The notes beneath the pieces are model-generated. The model was not told the origin of the DNA, did not search any database, and saw only the letters and a program-made list of their open reading frames with translations. This document shows positions 23,818-36,827 of a DNA stretch of 64,000 nt, piece by piece (position 1 is the first letter of the stretch; every line of letters begins with the position of its first letter). Where the stretch lies: contig JASJFT010000047.1 of NCBI GenBank assembly GCA_030770425.1, positions 186,001 to 250,000 on the forward strand, written 5' to 3'. The position numbers and the translations under genes were made by a program. This DNA is from Darksidea phi. Lineage: Eukaryota > Ascomycota > Dothideomycetes > Pleosporales > Lentitheciaceae.

Positions 23818-24151
23818 TCAGTGCGATATTATGGTGCAAGAAGAATGATGATTCGAGCTAGGCCAGCATTGCGGCAGCCCGGCCTTGGAGCCTGCAAATC
23901 ATTAGCGGGCTGAACGTTGCATAAAGTCGCGATAAGCGAGGAGACTTACTAAAGAAATTGAAAGCGCTGAAGCTGTGGTATTGGCGTACATCGCGCGCAT
24001 AATGTGCAGACTTGAGACATGCTGACGCAGGGGCCGTGCCAAGAGTGAATGTTTCATCACATGCTCGCGCGTCAACGGCGCGCACAGACACTTGGTGCGG
24101 GGTAAGCGGGGCAACCATTCCATCCCCACTTTCGGTTGGAAAGGTGCACAA
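23818..24151 (-). CDS. possible small two-exon gene downstream of SLX4
   Basis: Exons 24151-23950 and 23891-23818 flank a 58-nt intron with GTAAGT, GCTAATG and GCAG, giving 91 residues. The protein (MCTFPTESGDGMVAPLTPHQ...) has no recognised domain. Its start lies about 110 bp beyond the SLX4 stop on the same strand, so it could also be SLX4 3' untranslated sequence with a fortuitous frame. Confidence 0.3.
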
Positions 24152-24261
24152 ATAGGGCCAGAGCTGTTCATGACATAATTGTTCAATTCATTACATTCGT
24201 TTACTTTGGTACGGGGCTCGTACGTCGTTGTCCTATATTATCGTGGGTATATACTACAGTG

Positions 24262-25808
24262 TTAATAAAGACCTTTCCTCACGCTACCTCTCCCCCTTCC
24301 TTCTCTAACCACACAACACACACTCATCTCTTCACACCATACTCTTACCATCCAAGTCTCAATTTCCTTCTCTATCGCCAAGACCGTCCCATCACCTTCT
24401 GCAACGACCATTTTCTCCTCTCCTTTGGCTTTTAGGTGCTTGTTCCATGCTTTGACTTGCTTCTGCGTTGCTCTACGGTATGTGCGAATAGTCGAATGAG
24501 TATTAAGGAAGGCGGTGAAGTCTTCCAATATGATGGCATCGTACATGAGGATCTTCTCATGCCACGACGGTTTGCCGGGGTTGGTGGTTGGCGGCAGAGA
24601 GCGGACTAGCTTGGATATGTGACTGAAGAGCGTAGACTTGATGTTGGTGAATAGTAGGTGAGATTCCGGTATGCGGAAGATGGGGACGAGGTCGTCTTTT
24701 GCTGGCGGCGGCGGCGGTGGCCTAGTTGACAATTTCAAAGATGGTGATTCCACTAGCTTGCGGAAGCGCGGAGGTGTGGGCGACAATGCTGTATCGTCTT
24801 CCGAATCGAGGATCTCTTCAATATCTGCGAAACGGTCCCAGTTTTTCTTAGGTGTGATTGGCGGGGCTGTTGATGATGGCTTAGACGTCGCAGGCGACTT
24901 TTTCGGTATAGGTGCTGAAGCGGTCAGCTGTTGTAGAATAGCTGATTGGGTTTTCGGTGGACGCCCGCCTTTTTTCTTTGGTGAGCCCAAGGACCTTAAG
25001 GTTGACGCCGTAGGTGGGAGAGGCGAACGCGGAGAGTCAGGTGGTAGCTGAATAGAAGGAGAGAAGTCATCAAAATACAAGAAGCTTGAGGCAACGTGTT
25101 GATTTGATGGTGGTGGTTCCTGCGGAAAGTCATCTATGTCGAGAAACAGTGCTTCGTCAACCTCATTCTGGTGCTTTCCAGCTGCCCCACCTTGGATGGT
25201 AGGAGGCGGGGTGGGTAAATCCGACGAAATCAGTATAGGCGCAGATACAGGTTGCGAAGGCTCAAAGTTATTGGTTTGAACAGACGGCCTGCCATCCTCA
25301 TTGTTCACATCATCCATTAGCAACGGAAAGTCCTGCGAGCGATCGGGCGCTGGCATGTACACCGCCTGCCTATCCAGCATTTGGCCATCGTCATCCCTCG
25401 CACTCGCAGCCCAGAGATTTCGCTTTCCTTCTAGCCTCTGTAGCCGCGGCCATGCTGCAACGTGTTCGGCCCCCAGCGGATCGCGGAGCTCTGCAGCAGC
25501 TTCAGACTCAAACATGGCTTGTTGTATTTGGCGAACCACTATGGGTGACTCATCGAGAGCAAGCTGACTCGATGTTCCAAAAAGCATCTCTTGCCTGTTG
25601 AGTCGTAGCAGCGCGGACGTTGGACTTAGCAGCTTGCCAGCGATCAACTTGGGTTTAGTATTTCCGGCCTTGGCGGATGATATTTTCGACTTCAGTCTGC
25701 TTTTGCCATCATCGTTTTCGGATGCGGACTTGGAGGTCGAGCGTTTTCGGGCGGGCTTTTTTGTAACTTTAATAGTGGTTGGATCTGTGGTATCGTTCAA
25801 TGGCACTC

Positions 25809-25839
<31 letters not shown>

Positions 25840-27240
25840 TGTTGTTGTTGTCGTTGTTGTGGTATGCAGTGAGAAGAAGTTGCTTGTCATGGCTGCTGCA
25901 TCCGCAGTCGCAGCTTTTGGTGCATATTGCTCAGTAACGAGATCGGTGATGGTGCGGGGTTTCTTCTTAGGCGCTTTCCCCTTCTCCGGGGAAGATTGAC
26001 GAGATAAGACTTGGTTCCCTGGAACATCAACGAGCTGCATTCACATCAACATCGTCAATCTCGACAAGCATCAAACCAACAGACATACCTCAACTCTTCG
26101 CCTCTTCATAACACCAATTCCTTCCGATGTTGCTGTTGTTGACATTGTTGCATCGGATGTAGGATCTAAGCCCGCATATGTATATCCCGAAAGCAAGCTT
26201 GTAAAGCTACTCTTTTCCATGCTAGTAACCGTCGAGCCATTCTCCTTACCAACCGAATCTGTAAGCACATGCAGGTGTTCTGTGTCCTTGATAGGTGTCC
26301 AATCTCGCCGCCTATTTACAGCCTCATCCAACTCAAGAGGCTGGTCATCTGGTGGCCGTTGTTTCGGAATGCCCTCCTTCTTACTATATGCCTTCTTACT
26401 AGATGGGCTCAATGGTACATCCCATATCTCATCGTCGCCGTTTAAGGCATCTACCGTGATCTCGGGTCTGTCCTCATTCCTCGTGTCGCGGAAATGCCCA
26501 GAGACGACGTCCGCTGTCTTTCCCTTTGCTGCTTTCGCGGCCCTCGTAGTACCCCTGGGCTTTATAACCTTTGTCTTCTTGATGGTAGTCTGCGTCTCGC
26601 CGTCGTTTGAAGCCTTCTTCGCACGCGGTTTTCGAGGCTTCGTCGCCTTCGCCTCCGGAGGGTCGCCTAAAGACTCGAGCGGGTTTGTTGTTGCAAGTTT
26701 CGCCGCGGGATTCACAAAGTGTGAGGATGTAGTAGGAGCGACTGCTTGTTTGCGGGCTGTCGCGGGTTTCGTAGTGTTGCCGTCCCGGCCGATCTTGGGC
26801 TTTCTTGCGCGTGGTTTCGCCTGGGGGACTTCCGCAGCGCCGCCAGCGACGACAGACTTCTCAGACCGCTTCCTAGGCCGCTTAGCGTCCTTCCTGTACC
26901 CATAATCACCCTTAGTCGTTCCTGCGAGCTCCCAATCAAACTCCTGCAACTCCTCGTCCTCACAGTCTAGCACAAGACTCTTCGCGGTGGCGAACCCTCT
27001 CAGCGCCCCTTCAGGTATGCTGGCGGCCCTAGAACCACTCTTCAACGCGCCAACAGTCTTCCTTAGAGGGCTGGCACCGGGGGAGAGCTGTAGAGACGAT
27101 TGCGCGGACATGCCGACGCGTTGTGGGTTGAAAGGCGAGGACGGGCTAAGGGATTGCGGGGCCGCCGCATTCACGCTTGCCCGAGCATGGTCAGGAGGTG
27201 AAGAGGAGAGGACCACGATGTCGAAGGTGGAAAGAGCCAT
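24262..27240 (-). CDS. SLX4: structure-specific endonuclease subunit SLX4
   Basis: Two exons (27240-26089, 26034-24262) joined by a 54-nt intron (GTATGT ... GCAG) encode 974 residues. SLX4 is the scaffold that binds and activates the SLX1 nuclease to cut branched DNA during repair and recombination in the nucleus. The N-terminus MALSTFDIVVLSSSPP is typical of fungal orthologues. The long middle is disordered and rich in Lys/Arg/Pro, with AT-hook-like KPRKPRAKK. The conserved C-terminal SLX1-binding domain spans about 840-974 and includes SWHEKILMYDAIILEDFTAF and VWCEEMSVCC. I chose the ATG at 27240; an upstream in-frame ATG would add 34 residues unlike the family. Residues 442-459 are 18 consecutive threonines encoded by an ACN microsatellite, probably polymorphic. 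Confidence 0.92.
25806..25865 (-). repeat. ACN trinucleotide microsatellite inside SLX4
   Basis: Ten ACT codons, four ACA, one ACG, two ACA and one ACC, read on the minus strand, encode an 18-threonine run. It interrupts a disordered linker and should not affect the C-terminal domain. Confidence 0.9.
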
Positions 27241-30000
27241 TCTCCATCTCTGGAGCAGCTTCCTGGAAGCCAATGCGCAAGTGTCGAGTATGTGGAGATA
27301 GAAAGTTGGTGGGGGAATCGAGGCGGCGAGAACCCTGAGCACAGACCAATCATCGCTGTGAGAGTTGTTCCTCGAGTAAATGGTTTAGTAACTCGTTCCA
27401 CCCCCAAGACAATAACGCCCAACTTTGCCGGCTTCCATTGGCTTGAAAACTTGCCAGCTCCTTCATACTACTGTTCATATCGCCGGCAGGAAGTTTGAGC
27501 AGCATCGGTGCCTACATTGTCGAGGAATGCTACTCCTTGCACCTCACATGCGGGTAGCCTCGACGACAAGAACAGCACACCTACATCCTCTACCGCACAG
27601 TGGAGGCGACGACGAGTATACTGGTATTCTTCACAAAATCCTCAGGGCTTTCTGCAGCTCTCCTTAACGTCGTTGTGGAAGCGCAGGGGTGTGCCTCCGG
27701 TCCGCCCAAACTCGCCGGCTTCCTGCAGCTCGACTCCAGCCTTGACGACTAGACGCTCCTGCTGGGCTCGGCGATAGCAAGCTCAACTTTTCATGGCTAG
27801 TAAATGCTGCACATAACTAGATCAGCGCTAGTCGAGCTCCTCTGGTGGGTGATTCGGTAAGCCAGCAACCCCTCGACTCTCTTCACCATGCGGACGCAGA
27901 CACCCACAAGCACCAGCTCCCGCAGCCTTGCCCCCTCTTTACTGACAACGATGTCTATGCACAGGTCTTTCGCATTCAAGTTATGCGCTGTTGCACCGCG
28001 ACTCCGACTTCGTTTTTCCTCCCACCCCGTGGGAGCAGCTGCGGTGGAGCTTTACCCGCAATACCACAGTATGTACAAGCCGCACACTGCCCCCACCTCG
28101 ATCGAGAATGCCGCCGTACTTTTTCTTCTCTCCTCTCTAACGTCCTGATTCAGGAGCGCAAGTGGGCGGCTGCGGTGATTGATTGTCTTCTCTGTGCACG
28201 CCACCAGGGCATCCACCATGTGCAGCGGCGGCACTTGCTTTAGCAGCACCCACAGGCACACACTTGACAACACTCGGTATGGCTCAAATAATATGCTGGC
28301 CGTGTCTGGTAGCTTCAGAAGCAGCGATGGGCTGACTAGCGGCACGGTTTAGGCGACCGACTTCATCGGACATCCGCGGCTTGATCAACCCCGCGACGTG
28401 ATGCACGTACTTTATTCGAACAATAGCTCTAGCGGCGAGTGGCCTTGATCGAAAAGCCCATTATGCTCGATTTCGAACTTGCCTTTAGCCGGATCTACGG
28501 TGCACCTATCGAGCTGACTTTATTCGAGGTGGAGGTCGCATATGCCTTCATCTCTTTCAAGATTAGGCCGCAACCAGGTATGGCAAGAAGGCGACATCCA
28601 GTCAGCGACTTGGAAGCATGAATAACAGCGATACATCGCAGAGACCTTGAATCGGCAGCTTCATCGTAAACGGTATCGGACACATCCTCGCAAGAACCCT
28701 TATCGGAGCACGTGATGCACACCTGTGGCTTCGGCCGCACAGGCATCCCGCAATCCGCGGATGCGACGGCGAGCTGTCAAACTGGAGACCGGCTCTTCGG
28801 CCTGTTACCTCAGATCTGGAATCGGTCCATAACGTATTGGAAATAAGCTCCATATTTTCGATGCGGACATTGGCTGGACAGGACAACATTGCCCTCTCGC
28901 GGGGCCAGCAAACTCCTTTGGTGGAAGACCAAGTCGAAACTCTGTTACATCACCGTCAGCCATAATACTCTCCTTTTTCGGTAAGACTCTGCAGCAATGA
29001 ATGCTGCATATCAAAGGAGATGAACAAATCGCTTCTCGCTTCATATGTCGTCCGAAGCAACGTCGATATATTGGGGAACATTTGTTACAATCATTATTGA
29101 TATCTGTGTGAAATGGTCAGATCATGATTCACATTACACGCTCAGCGATCAAGACTTACATATACACAGCGAAATCACCCCCAGGCACTCTTCAGCCTCG
29201 TCTCCTTCCACATACCCGAGACTTCAAGCCCGCAACTACCTCCAAGGCAAGCACCCATCTTTGTCCACCAAGAAAGGAAAGAAGCTAGAGACACAAGTAA
29301 AAGATACGTTGGCCGACTTCTACTCTTAGTCACGCCACAGTCGCAGCCCGCACCTCTGAGGCGGAAGAAGTTATTGTCACGGCTTGTGTCCTGGAAGGTA
29401 TCCCCACCACAAGGACAATGATGTGGTCGGCGCATTTTCACTCGATCTCGGCATGCAAAGCCGTGCAAGGATGGACACGCGAACAACCCGGAGATGACGG
29501 TCAAGGTCTCAGACATGCCCATCGATCTGAAAGGTACTTACTAGGCACCGGCGGAATCCTTATGAGCAGCGCGAATCCGATGCCCAATAAACCAAGACAT
29601 CTCGGCAGAGTATTTCCAACAACGCGGTCGTCGGCTTATGCTTTTGTTCATCGCACATCACACCAGTGATTTTATGCAGCCCGTGCTGTCTTGCAACCTT
29701 GTTGCTTCCTGCGGAATACATCCTCCCGAAGGTCGAGCGGTGTGCCGATATCCAAGTACGGGGTGTGGGGACAGTCGAGAGTCTTCGTACCATTGTCATC
29801 CTTCCACTTCATCTATCATGTTTGGTCACGGCCAAAATGTCAAGGGTAGCTCAGTTGGCAATACGGCAATGATCTCAACCTCTCAATGAGGGAGTAGTTC
29901 CTTCTACTTGAGAGTAAGACAGCCACCAGGTGCCCGCTCTCCAAACAACACAGCCAAGTCAAGCAGATGATTCAATCGGTCAGCTCTTCAGCAAGCGTGT
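27241..30000. other. SLX4 upstream region and decayed coding-like sequence
   Basis: Directly upstream is the SLX4 promoter. Beyond about 27.8 kb, coding-like peptides appear on the minus strand in changing frames, for example 27797-27979 (REL VLVGVCVRMVKRVEG), 28805-28960 (MADGDVTEFRLGLPPKEF) and 29560-29799. A hydrophobic piece (LGLLGIGFALLIRIPPVP, about 29540-29595) precedes a GTAAGT donor. No family recognised; I read this as relics. Confidence 0.35.
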
Positions 30001-30950
30001 TGAGTGCAGTGGACATGAAGAAACCTCCCGGGCCGGTTCCTGGACACCACGAATTTGGCTGCATACGCGTTTTCAGCAGGGTTGAGTGTGTTCCCTGCTG
30101 CATACAGACTCCCGTCCGGTGGTGAGCCTGGTACTTCGCAATAGCAGCCGCCTGCTCCGAATCTTCCTCCCCACCTGCCTATCCATCCTCGACTTCCAGA
30201 CTGCCGTCGGCTTGCTCAGTGGTCTCGATTTAGGCGTTAGGGGCCGTGTTTCTTCGTCGTCTTCAACGCCGATGACACGCTCTGCACCTTCTTCGTCCAC
30301 CGACAGTTTGCTGTTTAATCTCAAGATTGGAAGCATTATCTGGTCCTGCGGTAGAAGATGTTTGTGGTATACGCAAGAGCGTAGAGGCGTCGAGAGTATG
30401 CTCTCCGGGCCGAAGGGATTCTAGTTCAACGCTCTTCGCTAGTAAGCTCCAGCTCCGGAACTTCGCGCACGTCCTGGAATCTTTGAGTCTCTCGGAGTGT
30501 ATTCACGACGTCGACGACCTCGACGTATGAGGGATAATATAATTTATCGAACTGGCACTTTAGTTCAACGCTCTTCGCTGGTAAGCTCCACGTCTGAAGC
30601 TTCGCGCACGTCCTGGAATCTTTGGGTCTCTCGGAGTGTGTTCATGACGTCGACGACCTCGACGTATGAGGGATAATATAATTTATCGAACTGGCACTTT
30701 AATTCAACGCTCTTCGCCGGTAAGCTCCAAGTCTAGAGCTTCGCGTACAGCCCGTGGCTGCGATAGTTTAGGACGACGGTGGGCGTCAACGGCGAGAGGT
30801 ACGTGTAAAATTAGTCGATATACCGTACCGCTTCCCTGTGGAAAACCAGCCCGCGCGCACAGCGGAACTTTGTCTAGGCCTAATAGCCTCTGCAAACATC
30901 CACTTTGTTCAACGCTCTTTGCTGGTAACCTCCAAGTCGTCGCGGAATTC
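30001..30950 (-). pseudogene. relic of an unknown gene broken by a 139-bp tandem duplication
   Basis: Units at 30561-30699 and 30422-30560 are near-identical 139-bp copies; a third starts at 30700 and stops after about 50 bp, and a diverged 3' piece lies at 30903-30950. On the minus strand each unit encodes VELKCQFDKLYYPSYVEV and then RETQRFQDVRE ... LTSEER. Because 139 is not a multiple of three, each copy shifts the frame and meets TGA after EER. Downstream frames (LEIKQQTV; VDEEGAERVIGVEDDEE) also look coding but change frame. No family recognised. Confidence 0.5.
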
Positions 30951-33177
30951 AGCTTGCGGTCCAGGGTCTTGGACGCTTTAGCCCCTCAATCGACTCTTGT
31001 GCTTGGTGTCGTACTGCCAAGTGCCGTAGAAGATAGGTTCGAGTCAAGCGTGTCGATTCCAGAGATGCGTGGAAGCATGTTGACATTCTCCGACGGAGCG
31101 CTGGTCCGCAAGCTCTTCGACAATCGTGTCGACGACGGCTCTCGATGAGCTAGCGAAACACATACGAACTAGCAACATGCATATGCATTGTCTTGGGAAG
31201 CATGCCCTGTCCGTTCCTTCAGAAGTTTGCTTCGGCGACGAATTAACAGCATGTAAGCTGTCCTTATTTTGGGGATGCTCTGGTCTTCCCATCAACTGAC
31301 GCCGTTCTCCTTTGCCTAGGAGGCTACATTATTTTCCGATTTTGTTTGTCTTCTTCCGAACCGCTATGGTTTCATCCTCGGCTCCTTGTACCTATTGCTT
31401 TCCTAAGAAGGGGACTGGATTGGAACAGAACTTCCTCCATGAAGCACTCCTTGCTTTCGCGACAGCATCGCACGCAATCCGGGTCGGATGAGTCGTTTTG
31501 ATGAGGTATGTTCATCTGACTATGATGATGCCAAACCTGCCGTTGATGCGGTCGACCAGCTCGTTCACTACAGCGGGGACGTCTAGAATGCGAGGCATTG
31601 GACAAAATCGGTTTTAGAAGCCTCGTACAGAATTATTCGACCGGACCTTACGAACCCAATGTGAGCCAGGGACCTTGGGTTGCGACATCCTCCCAGAAGA
31701 AGTTGGTAAACGCCACATGCTTGATGCTTTCAGCGACCTCACACGGGAGTTTTTCGACCGGATCGTACGAATTCATGGTACGAGTGGCTGGCCCTGGCAA
31801 AAGCGGGATACTAAGTCTCCTCCGGCTTGTACACCAATTCTCCATGATCAGAATCTGGACCACCGTGGCCTTGAGCGTGGGGCATGGAGCTGACCCATGC
31901 TGCTGCCTTCTTGCCTCACTTGGACATATCCAAGCCCATCTTCAACACTGGCGCTGGCGGAGTGGGTGCTGCCTGCTTTATGGTCTGGGGTGTGGCGAAG
32001 AGCGGCTCTCCATCAACCAGACGTGACTGTTATGGACCTCCCACTCAACGCTGTAAATTCTTGGATGAGACGCGCGGCGATTATCCCGAGGTCGAACACC
32101 TCAGAATAACGGTCTGAAGCCGCCATTACGGACAAGTGTTTTTTGGCTAGTATGCTAGCTGTCGGCCTCGTTTAGGTTCTTGGCGCGTTTAGTGAGGGAG
32201 CGGAGCCACGCTGTGTATCGAGGTTCTGGTCTTCTTCGACCCCCTGGCCGGCATTACAAGAACGCGTCGTGCGTCAACTGCTCAGCAACCCACTTCTTCT
32301 CCTCAACCCTCGCCTTCGTATCCTGCGCCTCTTCGCATAGCGTCCAAACTGCGGAATCTTCTCGTTTTGCTGCTATTTTTACACCTGCGACACCTACAGC
32401 GCGCCCTTTGATGCCTCCCGAGATTTACGCAGAGGTGAAAGTCGGGCTTCGGGGCGAGCGGACGACGTAACTGAATTTCTGCATTTTGCTGAAAGGGGAT
32501 GGAGGAGCGCAGGGCCCTCATGCCTCGAAAACATAAGGAGCGCAGAACATCGGCATTCCTTCCATCCATCTCGGTGTTCCGTATAGGTATAGTGTGTGGA
32601 GTTAAGAGTCTGCCCGATTCCTCCATCACTATATGTTCTCTTGAAGGGGTGTCCGAATTTTTTGGATGGGTAGGAGCCTGGGCCGCCGTGTATCGGTGAC
32701 ACAAGGGGGCTGGAGCGTCAGGCATTCCTCCATGCGATCTATGATTTTTGGCGTAGATTGCGGATTTTGAGTCCAGACCGACTCCCCAGCCAGTTTATGA
32801 TGTCTAACCAGGGCATCCGAAGTCAGGACGGGACACCGCCGGTGGCTGACGTATTCCAGTAGTGACTCCGTCCGGCAGTCTAGCAACGGTATCCGCATGC
32901 TTGCGTCTGCTGTAGCCAAAGAAGTCAGATCAAGCTCAAGATCAATGCAGGGTGGGCTTACCGGTCGCACGGCCGACAACATCCTTCTGTTATCGCTGGT
33001 GGACGGCGAGGGTCCTTGTCGTGCCATGCACCGTGATCTAGGCTGCTCCACTCAGATTGCCGCAGTAATGGAACCCCGCCGGCGCCGATATATTCATCAT
33101 CAAAGAGGGGCTTCGGGTACCAGCCGTGTCTTGTTACACAAGTTACAAGCCAGGGTCGGACAGACAACGAAGCTTTT
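30951..33177. other. decayed sequence with coding-like fragments
   Basis: Minus-strand pieces such as VDGEPLFATPQTIKQAAPTP (about 32020-31920) and ESLLEYVSHRRCPVLTSD (about 32880-32800) look like former coding sequence but do not connect. A short imperfect repeat TTCGACCGGA occurs at 31637 and 31754. No assignable gene. Confidence 0.35.
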
Positions 33178-33630
33178 TTACGTCGATACCGGCGTCGCAA
33201 ACACGCCACGGCCTATATGGCCATGAGCGAAGGCTTGGGCTAGTACTAGTGAGGACCGCGATTCTCGTCCCGCTCTCTGTGTCGAGCAAATTCGGCGGAG
33301 TATTTGGAGATTGTGCTCGGAATCGCTGGTTCTGAAGCATGCATCGCCCAGGCTTCGCTTGTTATCGAAGAAAGCGTGCTGGGCTAAGAAGCGGGGCTCA
33401 ATGATGGAAGCGAGGTCGTCTGCGATCCATTGGAGCTGTGCAAGATGTGACGCCGCTGTGGCAACTATGAGGAGCCATGCAGGGATGCCGGTCGTGCGAT
33501 GCACGAAGCGAGAGGCGCCCTCAACGATGAGAAATTCGAGCTGGACGGCGACAAAAAGGGAGGCAACAGCGACGAGAAAGACGACGGCGAAGGCTACAAA
33601 AACCTGCAGGCCTTGTTAGCGACGCTCCAG
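33178..33630 (-). pseudogene. relic exon of a membrane protein
   Basis: An open minus-strand frame of about 150 codons contains two hydrophobic stretches, VAFAVVFLVAVASLFVAV and PAWLLIVATAASHLAQLQW, and then a polar region (DDLASIIEPRFLAQHAFFDN). It has no start codon and meets a stop at both ends. Integral membrane protein is the only safe statement; the family is not recognised. Confidence 0.35.
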
Positions 33631-36600
33631 AACAGCTTGCACCTATGTTGCTTGCGGTGTTTGCGACTTTCGAATATGTTTTGCTGCAGTCGCGTGGTCC
33701 GGTATAAACCCGATGTTTGTTTGGTGTCTAGCAATCCGGGTTCGGTATCGAAATGTTCGATTGCGTTTTTCGAAGAGACTGTTGGAGAGGTTGAGATATT
33801 GAAGTCGAAGAAGCCTTGCGCGTCCGCATTAGCGTTTGATGGCACCCTCTTGGAATGCTCGATGTGCTGACCGGCCCGCGGTCGCTGTTGATGGCATACC
33901 AATGCTCAAGTCGCTAATGGATGCCTTCCCTGGGGTCGCCGGTGAGAAGCCGTTCGAAGCACTCAGCATGAGAGAGTCCATCAGCTGAGGGTGTCACCGC
34001 CGACGAGGAAGTTCTGCAGCCATAGCCAACATGTCAGTCTTCTCGGCCGCCCATTTGAGTCTCAGGCAAGGAGGTGTTACCCTTGTACTAGCCCGGTTTC
34101 CACCTGCTATCGCTACGGTGTAGAAGGCGCTCGAGTCGTGTCCGCACTGGTACGCGCCCAGTTCAATGGCGGTCGTGCTGCTGCTTGAGTGTTCGTCTAC
34201 GTGGTATTGCCCATGTCGATACTTGGGAAAGTCCTGTTTGGAGGCCAGTCAGCAACGTGGAGGCTTGCAACCCGCCCGCGATGGTATTGTCGTCTCCATG
34301 ATCAAGTCGGCGGAGCCGCGATATCAATATGAGCCCTCACTCGGCTCGCCGTCGCTCAAGCGCTTCATAGCCGCGGATGAGGGCATGGTCAACCCTGTTG
34401 CCACCTCCGAGCGGCCGCATCAAAGCTGGGTTGTCAGTGGAGTCAGTACGTACCTCGCACTAAGTGAAGCATCTCGTCGCCTTCTCGGAGGCCAGATGCT
34501 TGTATCGTGAGACTGCTGTCAGCAGTCGAGAGAGTGGGCGTGGTGAGGATGAAGGAGCCTAGCGTCCGAGAGTAAGGAGAAGGACGCGGCAGCTTTGTCC
34601 CTACCCACTGCCTTCTGCGTACCAGCATACTTATGAAGGAGCGACAGTACGGCCCTCAGTTGCATCGCTATCGCTCTCGCCTGCGTAAAGTTGGTGTTGT
34701 TGAGTGCGGTGGGGGGAGTGTGCGGGGCATTCACGTCGGCTTCACTACTGCGTCTCTCTCCTTGTGGCCATGGGCACGTGCCCTCCGACCTAGCAATCAG
34801 CCAAACAGACGCCCCGGCAAGTCGATGCAAGGCGATGCAAGCAGCCGTAGACAAGCTTAGAGCCCGTGAACACGTCGCCGTGTTTCTCGTGGCATCGGGC
34901 TTGGGGTAAAGTGAATTCTGGAGCCTTCGCCATATGGATTGCCTCCAGAACGAGCCGGGGCGCGCATCGAAACTATCGGGGGGGGCCAGCTTGTTACACG
35001 CCAATCCGCCAAGTGCGGGGTATTCAATTGCCGATAGTCGCTGCAGTAAAAGTGTCTAGCCGTCTTGCATCGAGCAGGATCAAATCGTGAGAATTCCTTT
35101 CACAGAGTACCCCGTCGGTTTGGCCATGGTGATCTCGCCATCGGGGTTTGTGTAACAGCTCGGATGCTTCACAAGAAAGATTATACCCTGTTCTCCGCAT
35201 GAAGATTGGCAGGTCAGGGGCTGTCAAATTCGCGCTTTACATGGACACCATGTTGCTGCCTTGCACCATTCTCGCCATGTTGTCTGTAAAGTCTTATGCG
35301 AACTGTATACGGAAAGACGACTGTGCATGCAAAGTCCCATGTGCAAACTGCACAAAAAGATGCCGCCCTTTTGATACATCAAAACGCGATCAGTAACCGA
35401 GTTCAAGTGCGAACTCTCCATTAAACCAGCCTATTTGAAGATGCCGACATTCTCATTTCTTTGCAAATGAGATATCTGCCCACGCTATAAAGTCATCTGC
35501 GTGATATAACCGGATTCGCCCACCGGATCTAATGGTCCAGAAGGGAAGTCGCGAAGCATGATGAGATCTCGATGTTCCCTTTGCGCAAATTGCTATCTCA
35601 AATGCGCAGCAAGCAATCTCGTTTGCGGTAAGACAAGCAACTGGTCCAACAAACATACCTGCTTGCGCCTCACTCCTTCCAAGCACCTAAGCTGGCCATA
35701 CGCTGAATGCGTTGATGATTTGACAACCCACACTATCATCCCTGGTGAGCACATCATGGTGCCCTTGAGGTGGGTAGTTCGAAATGTTCCACATGTCTCC
35801 CCATCCCAAATGTACATAAGCTGGAAAAACCCGTGACGGGAATGGATGCATCCTGGATTGCACACCATGTTTGCCCACCGGTCCTTGATCATAAGTTTAC
35901 GTTAGTTTCCTCCAGTTGCCCGAACGGCTTGGAAGACGCGCAAGCTCACAATGCTCGCATCCGGGCTTCTCTGTAATCGGACTCAAGCCACCGAACCAGC
36001 ATAGTCCACGCTGAGTGCCATCGGAGAGCTTCCGTATTGTTGGAGATCGCCTAATGAGTGATATGGAAAAGACTCTGTGCTTGTCACCTCTGCTGCGGAT
36101 CGCTCGTTCCGCATCATCATGCACTGTCTTCTTGGATCAGCATGATTCCTACTTCGGTTTGCAAGAGACCCTCTACTGCAAAACTTTCCAGCGCTTTCAT
36201 GATCATCTAAAGCTACTCAGCACAAGCTGTTCTGGAAGATTCATGCGCTCATATGGACTCTAGGATGCATTGGCCCTATCGTTCCACATTGCTCCTTCCT
36301 CCACCAGACTGCAATCATGTGCATGCAACTGCTATTGGGCTCCTACTCATTCTCATGCATCATTTCTCGTCGTCTTCGTCTACAGAAGCTCTGGGGATCT
36401 GTAATTCGTTGATGCTGGGCTGTAGACATCAGTTGTCCCTATCGCCCATGGCGTCTTGCCACTTTACTTAACCTTCTCGTCCGATCAATCGCGTACGGAT
36501 AGTCATGCTCAATTCAAGCTCACTATTTGCTACTCAAAGACATGAAGCCATACACTGAGAGCTCGAAGATCAACGAGGACCGTATTTGCCGAAGACTTTA

Positions 36601-36827
36601 ACTGATCTCTGATGGTCTAATGTATCTCCCCCGTAAAGCTGCTATTGTATCGTCGTCGCTCCTACTAACGCGTTCTTCATTAGGTCATGCTCTGGAACTC
36701 AGATCGGGACATATCCATGTAGGATAAACCCTTAGAGTACCTCTCAAGCTGGCCGCTCCGTTTAGGTCCTGAGTCCTTCGCTCTTGGTAAACCGTCTATC
36801 ACGCCCGACTTCGTCGTTCTCTAACGA
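33631..36827. other. decayed or unrecognised sequence
   Basis: Frames of 60-160 codons occur on both strands (for example 34519-35004 and 35453-35686, minus), some coding-like, none with consensus splice sites linking them. No mobile-element protein motif was recognised. Confidence 0.35.

Noticed and set aside
29844..29920. Box-A-like GGTAGCTCAGTTGG suggesting a tRNA
   Set aside because: No acceptor stem pairs and the T-arm lacks the TTCRA core; it overlaps a decayed coding-like region.
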